Source of the DNA: Bradyrhizobium sp. cir1
GTDB lineage: Bacteria > Pseudomonadota > Alphaproteobacteria > Rhizobiales > Xanthobacteraceae
Assembly: GCF_014198245.1 (NCBI RefSeq)
Contig: NZ_JACIHE010000006.1
Coordinates: forward strand, 186,001 to 250,000
Direction of reading: 5' to 3'
DNA: 64,000 nt
Below are positions 32,722-41,783 of the stretch, in pieces. The notes under the pieces are model-generated. The model was given only the letters and a program-made list of their open reading frames with translations. It made no database searches and had not been told where the DNA came from. A program made the position numbers and the translations under genes. The first letter of the stretch is position 1. Each line of letters begins with the position of its first letter.

Positions 32722-33624
32722 ATGCTTCACAGCCGGCTGTTGAACTACATCGACGAGGTTGCCCGCACCGGCTCGATCCGCAAAGCGGCAGACCGTCTCA
32801 ACGTCGCAGCGTCGGCGATCAGCCGCCAGATTCTCGCACTCGAAACGCAGTTGGGAACGCCGATCTTCCAGCGTCTTCCGAAGAAGCTGATTCTGACCGC
32901 CGCGGGGGAAGTCTTGATCGGGCATGTCCGCCAGACGCTCAAGGAGCTGACCCGGACCCAGGTCAAGATCGAGGAATTGAAGGGCCTGCGACGCGGCGAA
33001 ATCACATTGGCGATGATGAGCGGCCTTGCCTCCAACCTCGTCCCGAGCAAAGTGAAAGAGTTTCGAGCGGCCAATCCGCGCGTCAAACTCAACCTGACGC
33101 TCTTCAATACCGGAGCCGAAATTCAGGTTGCCGTCGCCAGCGGCGAGGCCGATCTCGGTATCGGGTTCGATTTCGGCAAGGACAGCAATCTGAAAGTCCT
33201 CGCGCGCGCCGTCGGCCGGCTCGGCGCGGTGATGACCCCCAACCATCCATTGGCGAAACGCAGCAATGTCCGTCTCGGCGATTGCATCGACTACCCTCTC
33301 GTCATCGCCGACAGCACGAGCGCGATCCGGCCTTATCTGGAGGCGGCTTTCGCGCGGGTCGCGATCGACCTGCAGCCAGCGATCGAGACCAATTCGATCG
33401 AGATCATGCGGCACGCGGTCATCCTGAACGATGGCATCACCTTCCTGACTCCCTTCGACGTGGAATCCGAGCGGCGTGCCGGGCGGCTGACCTACGTTCC
33501 CGTTCGCGAGCTTGCGCAGGACGCGCAGGCGCTGATGCTGATCGGACATGTCCGGGGCACCAGTGCGATCGCGAGCGTGCTTGCGGAGCTGCTGAAAGCC
33601 ATGATCCGCGAGGTCGCCAGCTGA
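32722..33624 (+). CDS. LysR-family transcription regulator
   Basis: 300 residues. The N-terminal winged helix reads MLHSRLLNYIDEVARTGSIR, then AADRLNVAASAISRQILALE and GTPIFQRLPKKLILTAAGE. The C-terminal substrate-binding domain follows from about residue 90. The start at 32722 places the HTH at the usual distance. It is divergent from the cupin operon, and a palindrome with LysR character lies in the shared promoter region (32667-32683), with sister copies in front of two other operons. It is the likely activator of this catabolic island. Confidence 0.92.
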   Translation: MLHSRLLNYIDEVARTGSIRKAADRLNVAASAISRQILALETQLGTPIFQRLPKKLILTAAGEVLIGHVRQTLKELTRTQVKIEELKGLRRGEITLAMMSGLASNLVPSKVKEFRAANPRVKLNLTLFNTGAEIQVAVASGEADLGIGFDFGKDSNLKVLARAVGRLGAVMTPNHPLAKRSNVRLGDCIDYPLVIADSTSAIRPYLEAAFARVAIDLQPAIETNSIEIMRHAVILNDGITFLTPFDVESERRAGRLTYVPVRELAQDAQALMLIGHVRGTSAIASVLAELLKAMIREVAS

Positions 33625-33669
33625 ACCGGCGAGGACGGCAGCGACGATCATCGCCTCCGTCGTCACTGC

Positions 33670-33686
33670 GTTGCCAAAAGGGCAAC
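33670..33686. promoter_or_regulatory. Candidate LysR operator, site 3
   Basis: GTTGCC-AAAAG-GGCAAC, 118 bases upstream of the creatininase-family gene at 33804. The accompanying box is on the right in this copy (AAATTAAGCACTTTT), so the whole unit is inverted relative to sites 1 and 2. Confidence 0.65.
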
Positions 33687-33803
33687 ACAAGAGACGAAAT
33701 TAAGCACTTTTCATGCTTCCGCGGATGCCCAACAATGATTGGCAGGCCACTGGGCGACGAAGCCTCGCCGGCCTGTCCGCCAATTCAAGCCAAGGCAACC
33801 GAG

Positions 33804-34613
33804 ATGAAACTGAAGTCGCATTGGTGGTGGGACCTGTCGGCCGAAGATTTCCGTCGGCTTGATATGAGCAGGATCGTCGCCGTGCTGCCGGTCGGCGCCG
33901 TCGAGCAGCACGGACCGCATCTACCGGTTCGCGTCGATACGGCGATCGTCGATGGTATCATCCAACGCGCAGTCGCGCAGATGGCCGACGATTTCCCGGC
34001 CCTCATCCTGCCAACGATGTCGATCGGCAAGTCGAATGAGCATTCTGCGTTCCCGGGCACGCTGACGCTCTCGGCGGAAACGCTGGGCCGCGTCTGGTAC
34101 GAGGTCTGCGAGAGCGTTCACCGGGCCGGGGTCCGCAAGGTCGTCTTCGTCAACTCGCATGGCGGCCAGCCGCAGGTCATGGAGATCGTCTGCCGCGAAC
34201 TCCGCGTCAGACTCGGCATGCTGGCCGTTTCGTCGCAATGGTCACGCTTCACGGACCTGTCGGACCTTTTCACTGCGGCCGAGCGCAAGCATGGCATCCA
34301 CGCCGGAGAGATCGAGACCAGTGTGATGCGCCATCTGCATCCCGAACTTGTGGACATGACTCTGGCAGAAGATTTCAGGTCTCTCTCCCAGACGCTGGAG
34401 ACGGAATGCGAGATCCTGATGCCGGAGGGCGCAACTGGCTTCGGCTGGCAGATGCAGGACATCAACCTCAAGGGAGCCTGCGGCAACGCCGCTCTCGCTG
34501 ATGCCGGGCGCGGCCGTACGGCTGTCGAACGCGCGGCCGGCCGCTTGATCAAGCTGATTTCCGAGGTCGACAGCTATCCGCTATCGCGGATACGGGCGAG
34601 TGCAGGACCGTGA
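33804..34613 (+). CDS. Creatininase-family amidohydrolase
   Basis: 269 residues. The metal site of creatininases is visible: E34, H36 and D45 in GAVEQHGPHLPVRVDT, then NSHGGQ and HAGEIETSVM with further ligands. The family opens cyclic amides, including creatinine and pterin- or pyrrole-type precursors. AAGG lies upstream of the ATG at 33804. The gene is on the same strand as the LysR gene but has its own candidate operator. With the amidohydrolase at 24963 and the isochorismatase-type hydrolase it supplies a set of C-N bond hydrolases. Confidence 0.88.
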   Translation: MKLKSHWWWDLSAEDFRRLDMSRIVAVLPVGAVEQHGPHLPVRVDTAIVDGIIQRAVAQMADDFPALILPTMSIGKSNEHSAFPGTLTLSAETLGRVWYEVCESVHRAGVRKVVFVNSHGGQPQVMEIVCRELRVRLGMLAVSSQWSRFTDLSDLFTAAERKHGIHAGEIETSVMRHLHPELVDMTLAEDFRSLSQTLETECEILMPEGATGFGWQMQDINLKGACGNAALADAGRGRTAVERAAGRLIKLISEVDSYPLSRIRASAGP

Positions 34614-34650
34614 GAAGCCCGAGTAAGTTCGAACCCATGAATTCACGGCG

Positions 34651-36336
34651 ATGAAGTTTCAGCAGATGTCAGTAACGTCTTTGCGATTGCCCATCCTGCC
34701 GCCCCAAGTCGAGACGATGACGCTGAAGGATGGCACGCGGCTCGATGCCGACGTCTACCGTCCGGCGGCGCCGGGACCCTATCCGGTTCTGCTTCAGCGC
34801 CAAGCCTATAGCAGGCGCATCGCATGCAGCATCTGCTACGCGCATCCTTCCTGGTACGCCTCACATGGCTATATCGTCGTGGTGCAGGACGTCCGTGGGC
34901 GCGGCACATCGGAGGGGGTTTTCCGACCGGGCGAAACCGAGATCGAGGACGGCGCGGAAGCAGTCGAATGGGCGGCCCGTCTCGATGGTGCGAACGGCGA
35001 GGTCGGGATGTACGGCTTTTCCTATCAAGCCTACAACCAGCTGCTCGCCGCGGCAGGAGACTGCCCGTCGCTGAAGGCCCTCGCGCCGGCGATGGGGCCG
35101 TGGAATCCCGCGCATTGGGCCTACGAGAACGGGGCCCTGCAGATGAAGCACATGATCGGCTGGGGCATTCAGATCACGGCCGAAGCGGCGCGACGCGCTG
35201 GCGACGACGAGGCCTTCAGCGCCCTGCAAGCCGCCGGGACCAACCTGCCGCTTAGCGGCCCGATCGCGGCGATGCCACAGCTGCTGCAAAAATATCGGCA
35301 TTATTCGCACGTCATGGACTGGCTCGAAACGCCGCCCGATTCTCCTTACTGGGACCGCATTTCGCCCGCGACGCATCTCGACACCATTCGTACCCGCCGG
35401 TTGCCGATGCTGTTCGTCGGCGGCTGGTTCGATCCTTTCCTGCCGGCCACGATCGAGTCGTTCCGGGCGGTCGCGAGCAGCTGCGATGACACCAGGCTCA
35501 TCGTCGGACCCTGGATCCATTTTCCGTGGACACGAAAGGTGGGCTCGGTCGACTTCGGGCCAGAGGCGGACCGCAACGTCGACATCGATCACATCCGGTT
35601 CTTTGACCGTATCCTCAAGGGGTCGTCGAGCCGGGCGGAAGACCGACGCATGGAGTTGTTCGATATGGGAATGAATGCATGGCGGCAGTATCAGGATCTG
35701 CCGGCAAACACGCAGGCGCTGTTCCTCGGTGGCACGGGTCGAGCATCGCTGGACGCTCACGACGGCACTCTCGGTCTTCGGCCGGATCCAGCGGGGGACG
35801 TCGAGCACATCGTGCACGATCCCTGGCGACCCGCGCCTACTGTCGGTGGCTACTACGGCGCTCCGACGGGACCAGTCGATCGCCGGGTGGCTGATGAACG
35901 CGGCGACGTCCTGACCTTCACCACGAAAGCTCTTGAAGACGCAATCGAGGTAGTCGGCGAACCGGAGGTCGAACTCGATCTGAGTTGCGACCGTCCAAGC
36001 TTTGATCTCAGCTGCATCCTTTCGCTCGTAACGTCTGACGAAAGGGTCGTTCAGATCTCGAGCGGATATGCGCATTATCGTGCTGCGACGGCTGGCCGAC
36101 ACAAGCTGAAGCTGGCCACCACGTGCGTGACGCTCAGGAAAGGTGAGCAGCTGCGCCTCTCCATCGCGGGGGCCGATTATCCGGCGTATCCCATCAATCC
36201 GGGAACGGGCGAAGATCCGGTGAGCACCCCAAGGACGCATGCTGTCGTGACCAAAATCGCGGTCTGGCACGGTCCGTCCCGGCCCTCACTGCTCCGGCTG
36301 CCTGTCGGGCCCGGCTCGGAGATCAGGCCAACATAG
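34651..36336 (+). CDS. CocE/NonD-family hydrolase (peptidase S15 fold)
   Basis: 561 residues. The alpha/beta-hydrolase part has the nucleophile S124 in YGFSYQA (the usual form is GxSYxG, so the last Gly is Ala here), DVRGRGTSEG before it, the acid in VGGWFDPFLP and the His in VGPWIHFPW. The C-terminal third is the jelly-roll domain of X-Pro dipeptidyl peptidases and cocaine esterases (HAVVTKIAVWHG near the end). It would hydrolyse an ester or amide. It follows the creatininase-family gene by 37 bases on the same strand, so it is probably co-transcribed. Confidence 0.87.
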   Translation: MKFQQMSVTSLRLPILPPQVETMTLKDGTRLDADVYRPAAPGPYPVLLQRQAYSRRIACSICYAHPSWYASHGYIVVVQDVRGRGTSEGVFRPGETEIEDGAEAVEWAARLDGANGEVGMYGFSYQAYNQLLAAAGDCPSLKALAPAMGPWNPAHWAYENGALQMKHMIGWGIQITAEAARRAGDDEAFSALQAAGTNLPLSGPIAAMPQLLQKYRHYSHVMDWLETPPDSPYWDRISPATHLDTIRTRRLPMLFVGGWFDPFLPATIESFRAVASSCDDTRLIVGPWIHFPWTRKVGSVDFGPEADRNVDIDHIRFFDRILKGSSSRAEDRRMELFDMGMNAWRQYQDLPANTQALFLGGTGRASLDAHDGTLGLRPDPAGDVEHIVHDPWRPAPTVGGYYGAPTGPVDRRVADERGDVLTFTTKALEDAIEVVGEPEVELDLSCDRPSFDLSCILSLVTSDERVVQISSGYAHYRAATAGRHKLKLATTCVTLRKGEQLRLSIAGADYPAYPINPGTGEDPVSTPRTHAVVTKIAVWHGPSRPSLLRLPVGPGSEIRPT

Positions 36337-36405
36337 CTCCAGACGTCGGCGCGTCTGCGAAATTGGTGCCGACCCTTTCGCAAGCTTTAGATCGTTGGCA
36401 TTGGC

Positions 36406-36615
36406 TCACCGCCCTTGGAACACCGCCGGCCGCCGCTCGATGAAGGACTGGATGCCCTCGCGCGCGTCGGCGCTCTGAGCACGCGATCCCGGATCATCGG
36501 GATGCAGGCGATCGTAGCCGCCTCGCCCTGCTCGGTATATTTTGCGGTCGGCCTCCTTGGTCACCTGAATGCCAAGCAACCGCAACAACAGGGTGTTGCG
36601 GACAAGAGAAGGCAA
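36406..36615 (-). pseudogene. Decayed 3' end of an enoyl-CoA hydratase gene
   Basis: The minus strand ends with SADAREGIQSFIERRPAVFQ, a characteristic enoyl-CoA hydratase/isomerase C-terminus. Upstream, QVTKEADRKI is in the same frame, but the piece between them makes sense only in another frame (YTEQGEAATIACIPMIRDRV), which points to two compensating frameshifts. Beyond about 36615 no related sequence is recognisable, so the 5' part is gone. The rest of the 36337-36784 gap holds nothing else I can name. Confidence 0.55.
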
Positions 36616-36784
36616 TGGTGATCACACATGGCAAACTCACGACGCGGACGGCTTTGGCCCCGATCGACGCTTCTGCACCTCCCCGACGATGCAGACCGAT
36701 CAGGAGACTGTCGTAGACCGTTTCGTTCGGGAACAGGCGGGCCCGCTGAACGCGGCCGCATGCCCTGATTGCGCCCTCGCTAGG

Positions 36785-37546
36785 CTAGAACTGCACGCCG
36801 CGCGTCAAGGCACCGTCGACGACGAGGTTCGTCCCGGTGATGAAGCTCGCCGCGCGGCTCGCGAGAAACACCACGGCGTTAGCCATTTCCTGCGGTGTTC
36901 CCATCCGTCCCGTCGGATTAAGCGCCAGCGCGGTCTTGTAGAGCTCTGGATTGCTGTCCTTGATCATGTTCCAAACCCCACCCTCGAAATAGGTGTTGCC
37001 CGGCGAAACCGAATTGGCGCGGATGCCCTTCCCCGCGAGTTGATTGGCCAGCCCTTGCGTATAATGGATGATCGCCGCCTTGAAGGTGCCGTAGGGGCCA
37101 GCCGCGAAATCGACCTCGCGTCCGGAGACGCTCGATATCGTGACGATCGCGCCGGCCGAGCTCTTCTCCAGATACGGCATGGCCGCATTCACCAGCCGGA
37201 CCGTGCCCATCATGTCGGTCGAAAATTCCTTCTGCCAGCTTTCGTCGTCCTGTCCGATCGCCAGCGCGCTGACATTGGCGACGACGACATCGATGCCGCC
37301 GAGCTTTGACGCCATATCGGCGACCCAGGCCTTCAGGACCGCCGCATCGGCGACGTCGACCGCGCCGCCATAGGCCGCAACGCCCTTGGCCTTGAGCGCA
37401 GCGACGGTGATTTCGACCTCGGCCAGATTACGGGAGCACACCCCGACATCGGCGCCCTCGGCCGCAAATGTCTCGGCGATCGCGCGGCCGATTCCCTTGG
37501 TGCTTCCCGTGACGAGAACTTTTGCGCCCTTGAGTCCCAGATCCAT
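36785..37546 (-). CDS. Short-chain dehydrogenase/reductase
   Basis: 253 residues with the SDR cofactor loop TGSTKGIG near residue 14, the active-site Ser in TISSVSGRE and the YxxxK pair in GPYGTFKAAI, followed by SPGNTYFEGG. A C-terminal LVVDGALTRGVQF is typical. AAGGAAG precedes the ATG. It follows the nitrilase gene by 23 bases on the same strand and is probably the last gene of the long leftward amide/nitrile operon, or part of a sub-operon with it. It would oxidise or reduce an alcohol/carbonyl pair with NAD(P)H; the substrate is unknown. Confidence 0.88.
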   Translation of the reverse strand: MDLGLKGAKVLVTGSTKGIGRAIAETFAAEGADVGVCSRNLAEVEITVAALKAKGVAAYGGAVDVADAAVLKAWVADMASKLGGIDVVVANVSALAIGQDDESWQKEFSTDMMGTVRLVNAAMPYLEKSSAGAIVTISSVSGREVDFAAGPYGTFKAAIIHYTQGLANQLAGKGIRANSVSPGNTYFEGGVWNMIKDSNPELYKTALALNPTGRMGTPQEMANAVVFLASRAASFITGTNLVVDGALTRGVQF

Positions 37547-37569
37547 GATCAGCTTCCTTTTCTTGATTT

Positions 37570-39309
37570 TCAGTAGTTGTGCCCAGCCACTTTGATCAAA
37601 CCGCGATAGCTGTGCGGCATGCGCATCGAAACCAGATCCTTTCGCCGCACGACATTGGTTGGATAGATGCTGTCGAGGTTGGTGGTGTCGACCAGTGCGG
37701 TTGCAAGCCCCGCGCCGCCGGGCGTGATCGCCTCCTGCCGCGGGAACGCGAACGTGTCAGGGCCGAATACGCCGCTCAGCCCAGGATAGCCGCGTTCTGG
37801 ATCGACGACATTGGCGAAAGCGAAGAACAAGTTATTCTCGCCGGCGCGAACGCGGAAATGATGCCAGTGGTGCAGATCCTGGCCGGTTGGGATCGGCTTC
37901 GGCTGCTCGATCTGCGTGCCGGGATGCGACGAACTGAAGCCTTCCTTGATCGCGGCAGGACACGCGACGAGATCGCAGCCGCGAAGCGCCAGCACCCGGC
38001 CCGCCTCCGGAAACGACGCGTCGTGACCGATCAACAGCCCGATGCGGCCGATTGGTGTGTCGACAACGGCCCAGCCGTCACCGGCCGTCGCCCAGCTTCG
38101 CTCGTCGGCGGTGAGATGCGTCTTGCGATAGACCGAGATGTCCCCATCCGGCGTGACGAGGCAAGCGCTGTTGTAGACCAGATCGCCGTCGCGCTCGGCG
38201 AGGCCGCAGACAAGATAGAGGTCGAGCTCCTCTGCAAGCCTGCCAAGGGTGTCGGTCGCTGGCCCCGGAATCGGTTGTGCCCTTCTTGCGGGATCGGCAA
38301 GGCCCGTCAGGGCGAGTTCCGGGAAGACGACGAGCTCCGCGCCTTCGGCGCTGGCCTTACGGGCGAGCACCGAGATTTTCTCATGATTCCGGCTGATGTC
38401 ATCGCCGGGCGTAAATTGCGCGACGCTGACCCGCGACGTCTTGCCGGTCGGCCAGGGCTGGTGGCCATAGAGGCCGAAAAAGTCGCGCGGATTCCAGCTG
38501 AACGTGTCGGTAAGCAGCTCCGGATAGAGCTCCGGCCGGCGCTGCGCGAAGACGGCTTCCCCAAGCACGCGGCGGGCGCGTGCGGCGTCGAGATCGATCT
38601 CCGAGAGCAGCACGCCGTCGCCCTTGTCGCGCACGGCGATCACCTGCCCGTCCGGCGCGATCACGCAGCTCCCGCCGCTGAACTGCACGGTGCGCTCCAG
38701 TCCCCATCGGTTGCTCTCGATGACGTAGCAGCCGTTCTCGAAGGCGCGGCTGATCCAGTATGGCGCCGGCGTCCGCTCCGCCAGCCAGTTCGAGATGTGG
38801 CAGATGACATCGGCGCCGCCGAGCGCCATCAGCCGTGCCGTCTCGACGAAGTGGATGTCCATGCAGATCAGCAGCGCGATCCGCCCGATCGGCGTCTCGA
38901 ACACCTGATTGTGCAGGTCGCCGGCCGCAGCCCATTTCGGCTCGGAGATATAGGGATGCGTCTTGCGGTGGCGGCCGACGATGCCGTCTGGCCCGATCAG
39001 GACGGCCGTATTGAAGTAGATGTTGTCCTCGTCGACCTCTGGCATGCCGACGACGATGTAGCAGCCATATTTGCGCGCCAACGCCGCAAAGCGGCTCGTG
39101 GTCGCCCCCGGGATCGTCTCGACGAACGGCGCGACCTCGGCGCGGTCGAACCAGCAATAGCCCGTCGTTCCCATTTCCGGCGTGACGATGAGCTTCGCAC
39201 CGGCCACCGCCGCCTGCTCGCAGAGCTCGAGCAGGCACGCGATGTTGCGCTCCTTTTCGAACATGGTCGGCTCGAACTGGACGGCGGCGACCTTGTGAAT
39301 GGTGGACAT
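37570..39309 (-). CDS. Tandem nitrilase-superfamily protein with an inactive second domain
   Basis: 579 residues made of two fused carbon-nitrogen hydrolase domains. Domain 1 (about 5-285) has the full triad E45 (VTPEMGTTGY), K116 (HRKTHPY) and C149 (LLICMDIHF). Domain 2 (about 292-560) keeps E331 (VFPELALTG) and K396 (YRKTHLT), but the Cys position is Gly: G428 in GLLIGHDASFPEAGR. Domain 2 can therefore not form the thioester and probably has a structural or regulatory role. The start at 39309 lies 13 bases after the formamidase stop. It would hydrolyse an amide or nitrile in the cytosol, probably in the same pathway as the formamidase. Confidence 0.85.
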   Translation of the reverse strand: MSTIHKVAAVQFEPTMFEKERNIACLLELCEQAAVAGAKLIVTPEMGTTGYCWFDRAEVAPFVETIPGATTSRFAALARKYGCYIVVGMPEVDEDNIYFNTAVLIGPDGIVGRHRKTHPYISEPKWAAAGDLHNQVFETPIGRIALLICMDIHFVETARLMALGGADVICHISNWLAERTPAPYWISRAFENGCYVIESNRWGLERTVQFSGGSCVIAPDGQVIAVRDKGDGVLLSEIDLDAARARRVLGEAVFAQRRPELYPELLTDTFSWNPRDFFGLYGHQPWPTGKTSRVSVAQFTPGDDISRNHEKISVLARKASAEGAELVVFPELALTGLADPARRAQPIPGPATDTLGRLAEELDLYLVCGLAERDGDLVYNSACLVTPDGDISVYRKTHLTADERSWATAGDGWAVVDTPIGRIGLLIGHDASFPEAGRVLALRGCDLVACPAAIKEGFSSSHPGTQIEQPKPIPTGQDLHHWHHFRVRAGENNLFFAFANVVDPERGYPGLSGVFGPDTFAFPRQEAITPGGAGLATALVDTTNLDSIYPTNVVRRKDLVSMRMPHSYRGLIKVAGHNY

Positions 39310-39322
39310 GATCCAGTCGACC

Positions 39323-40312
39323 TCAACCGAGATAGGACTTCTTGATGGAAGCACCTAACGTGTATTTGGGATCGACCATGTTGCCGAGCCTGATACGGCC
39401 GGCCTGGGTCAGCAGCATGTAGGCGTCGATCTCGTCGAAACCATAGTCGGCCGCCATCCAGCGGCAGAGCTCGCGATAGGCGATGCGGGCTGCATCTTCC
39501 ATCGGGCGTGCCGAGCCGATCGTCATGATGAAGTCCTTGGTCTCGAGCCGTGGCCAAGCGATGGTCCAGCCCTTGATCAGATCGACCTGCACTGTGGTCA
39601 CCGTCGGATGCTCGATGGCGACGCCGCAGAGCTCGCCGTCACCCTGCGCTGCATGGCAATCGCCGAGATAGAGCAAGGCGCCCCTGGTGTTGACAGGAAG
39701 GTAGATGATGGCGCCGACGCCGACGTCGGGCAGATCCATATTGCCGCCATAGTAATCCGGGACCAGCGAAGATATCGCCTCGATCTCTGGCGAGGTCCCG
39801 ATGGTGCCGATGAACGGCTCATAGGGCAGCGTAATCTTGTCGTTCCATTTGGTTCCGGTCTTGGCGTCAATCTCGAGCTTCTTGACCCGCTCCGGCAGCG
39901 CCGGGTTGAGCAGCGCGGTCTGCCCGGTCGAGACCAGGCCACCGAAATCAGGCATCACCACGGTCGTGCCGCAGGGCTGCGGCCCGCGCGGCACGATGCT
40001 CTCGATATAGACTGCGAGCGTGTCGCCCTTCTCGGCGCCGTTGACGTGGATCGGCCCGTTCTGCGGATTGAGGAACGGAAAGTTAAGAATCTTCGACGGG
40101 CTGTCGGTCTCCTTCTTGATGGCGCCCTCGAACGCGTCATGGGTTTCGGCGGCCACCACTGCTCCGGGATCGACGGTCAGCACCGGACTCACGTAGGGTC
40201 CATAGACATAGTGGTACTTGCCCTGCTCGCGCTCGGTGATGCTGTATTGGGTACCGCGCTCGCCCTTGGCGATGCCCTTGCGGGCCATGATGGAGTCTTT
40301 CTGCCAGGACAT
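39323..40312 (-). CDS. fmdA: Formamidase/acetamidase
   Basis: 329 residues of the FmdA/AmdA family, recognisable from NGAEKGDTLAVYIESI, YGGNMDLPDVGVGAIIYLPV and LYLGDCHAAQGDGELCG. The enzyme hydrolyses formamide or acetamide to the acid and ammonia. It is shorter than the 400-residue methylotroph FmdA, lacking part of the C-terminus. AGAAGGAG lies upstream. It directly follows the five-gene transporter operon, as in the fmd clusters of methylotrophs, supporting short-chain amides as the transported substrate. Confidence 0.9.
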   Translation of the reverse strand: MSWQKDSIMARKGIAKGERGTQYSITEREQGKYHYVYGPYVSPVLTVDPGAVVAAETHDAFEGAIKKETDSPSKILNFPFLNPQNGPIHVNGAEKGDTLAVYIESIVPRGPQPCGTTVVMPDFGGLVSTGQTALLNPALPERVKKLEIDAKTGTKWNDKITLPYEPFIGTIGTSPEIEAISSLVPDYYGGNMDLPDVGVGAIIYLPVNTRGALLYLGDCHAAQGDGELCGVAIEHPTVTTVQVDLIKGWTIAWPRLETKDFIMTIGSARPMEDAARIAYRELCRWMAADYGFDEIDAYMLLTQAGRIRLGNMVDPKYTLGASIKKSYLG

Positions 40313-40345
40313 TTGCTTTTCTCCTTCTGTCGTTGGCGTAAGTCT

Positions 40346-41074
40346 TCAAACCGCAAGATGACGGCGCATCTCGGCCGCGTCATCGAGCGCCGCGCGATCG
40401 AGGTTCGCGACGATGCGTCCCTTGTCCATGACGTAGCAGCGCTGCGCCATGGCGCGGATCATGTCGAGATTCTGTTCGACCAGGATGATGGTCACCCCGG
40501 TCCTATGGTTGAGCTCGACCACGTTGCGCGCGATGTCCTGGACGATGTTGGGCTGGATGCCCTCCGAGGGCTCGTCGAGCAGGATGAGATTGGGGTCGGC
40601 GATCAGGACCCGCCCGATCGCGAGTTGTTGCTGTTGGCCGCCGGACATGGTGCCGGCGCGCTGATTCCAGCGCTCGGCCAGAATCGGAAAGGCCTCGACG
40701 ATCTTGCGCCGGCCCGCTTCGGGAATGCCGCCGCCCTTGATCGCGGCGCCAACCGCGACGTTCTCGCCGACGGTCAGGCGCGGAAACACGTCGCGCCCCT
40801 GCGGCACATAGCCCATGCCGAGACGCGCCCGCTTGTGGGCGGCCAAGGATTCCACGGCTTCACCGCGATAGACGATCGAGCCGCTCATCGCCGGCACGAG
40901 CCCGATCAGGCTCTTCATCAGCGTCGACTTGCCGACGCCGTTGCGTCCGATCACGGCGACGATCTCGCCTTCGCGCACCTCGATCTCGAGGCCCTGGAGC
41001 ACCGGCTTGCCGCCATAGCCGGCGCGCAAGCCCAGGGTCGAGAGGATCACTTCCTTGCGCGGCACATCAAGCAT
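40346..41074 (-). CDS. Amide/urea-type ABC transporter ATP-binding protein 2 (LivF/UrtE/FmdF type)
   Basis: 242 residues. Walker A GRNGVGKST, FPRLTVGENV after the Q-loop region, signature MSGGQQQQLAIGR, Walker B LILLDEPSEGIQP and the His region VEQNLDM identify a LivF/UrtE ATPase; the SEGIQP motif is shared with urea and amide systems. It overlaps the preceding ATPase gene by 8 bases and is the last transport gene before the formamidase. Confidence 0.92.
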   Translation of the reverse strand: MLDVPRKEVILSTLGLRAGYGGKPVLQGLEIEVREGEIVAVIGRNGVGKSTLMKSLIGLVPAMSGSIVYRGEAVESLAAHKRARLGMGYVPQGRDVFPRLTVGENVAVGAAIKGGGIPEAGRRKIVEAFPILAERWNQRAGTMSGGQQQQLAIGRVLIADPNLILLDEPSEGIQPNIVQDIARNVVELNHRTGVTIILVEQNLDMIRAMAQRCYVMDKGRIVANLDRAALDDAAEMRRHLAV

Positions 41075-41783
41075 GGGCCTGCCCCAGATAGATCGCCGCC
41101 ACGCGCTCGTCGGCTACGATCTCGTCGATCGAGCCTTGCGCGAAGACCTGGCCGAGATGCAGCACGGTGACGCGGTGCGCGACCTGCCGGACGAAGGCCA
41201 TGTCGTGCTCGATCGCGAGCACCGTCATGCCGTCGGCATTGAGCCGCTGCACCATCTCGCCGGTCATGTGGGTTTCCTCGGGCGACATGCCGGCGGTGGG
41301 CTCGTCCAGTAGCAAAAGGCGCGGCTTCAGGCTGATCGCCATGCCGATCTCGAGCCATTGCTTCTGCCCGTGGCTGAGATTGCCGGCGATCTGCGCCTGC
41401 TCGGATTCGAGGCCGAGGAAGGCGAGCAGCCGCCCAATCTCGGCTTCGAGCTCGGCGCCGCGGTGCCGGCTCTGCAAGGCAATCTCGAGGTTCTGACGCA
41501 CCGAGACGCCCTTGAAAACCCCGGGCACCTGGAACTTGACCGACAGGCCGCGGTGGATCCGGGCAAAGGATTTCAGCGCGGTGATGTTCTCTCCGGCGAA
41601 GAGAATGTCGCCGCTGCCGGGATGATGCTCGCCGAGGATCAGGCGGAACAGCGTGCTCTTGCCGGCGCCGTTGGGTCCGATCAGGCAATGGATCTCGCCG
41701 GTTCGCAGCGTGAGATCCACGGAATTGGTCACGTGCAGGCCGCCAAAGTGCTTGTTCAGCTTGCGCAGTTCGAGCAGCGACAT
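41067..41783 (-). CDS. Amide/urea-type ABC transporter ATP-binding protein 1 (LivG/UrtD type)
   Basis: 238 residues with Walker A GPNGAGKST, SVKFQVPGVFKGVSV (Q-loop), signature LSHGQKQWLEIGMA, Walker B RLLLLDEPTAGMSPEE and AIEHDMAFV. The LSHGQKQWLEIGM form is typical of UrtD. The start shares its first base with the permease stop (TGATG). A much longer in-frame extension runs over both permease genes and was rejected. Confidence 0.92.
   Translation of the reverse strand: MSLLELRKLNKHFGGLHVTNSVDLTLRTGEIHCLIGPNGAGKSTLFRLILGEHHPGSGDILFAGENITALKSFARIHRGLSVKFQVPGVFKGVSVRQNLEIALQSRHRGAELEAEIGRLLAFLGLESEQAQIAGNLSHGQKQWLEIGMAISLKPRLLLLDEPTAGMSPEETHMTGEMVQRLNADGMTVLAIEHDMAFVRQVAHRVTVLHLGQVFAQGSIDEIVADERVAAIYLGQAHA

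Noticed and set aside
37579..39345. A 588-codon open frame on the + strand opposite the tandem nitrilase
   Set aside because: Same reason: Arg/Asp/Ala-rich composition without motifs, while the minus strand holds two clear nitrilase domains.
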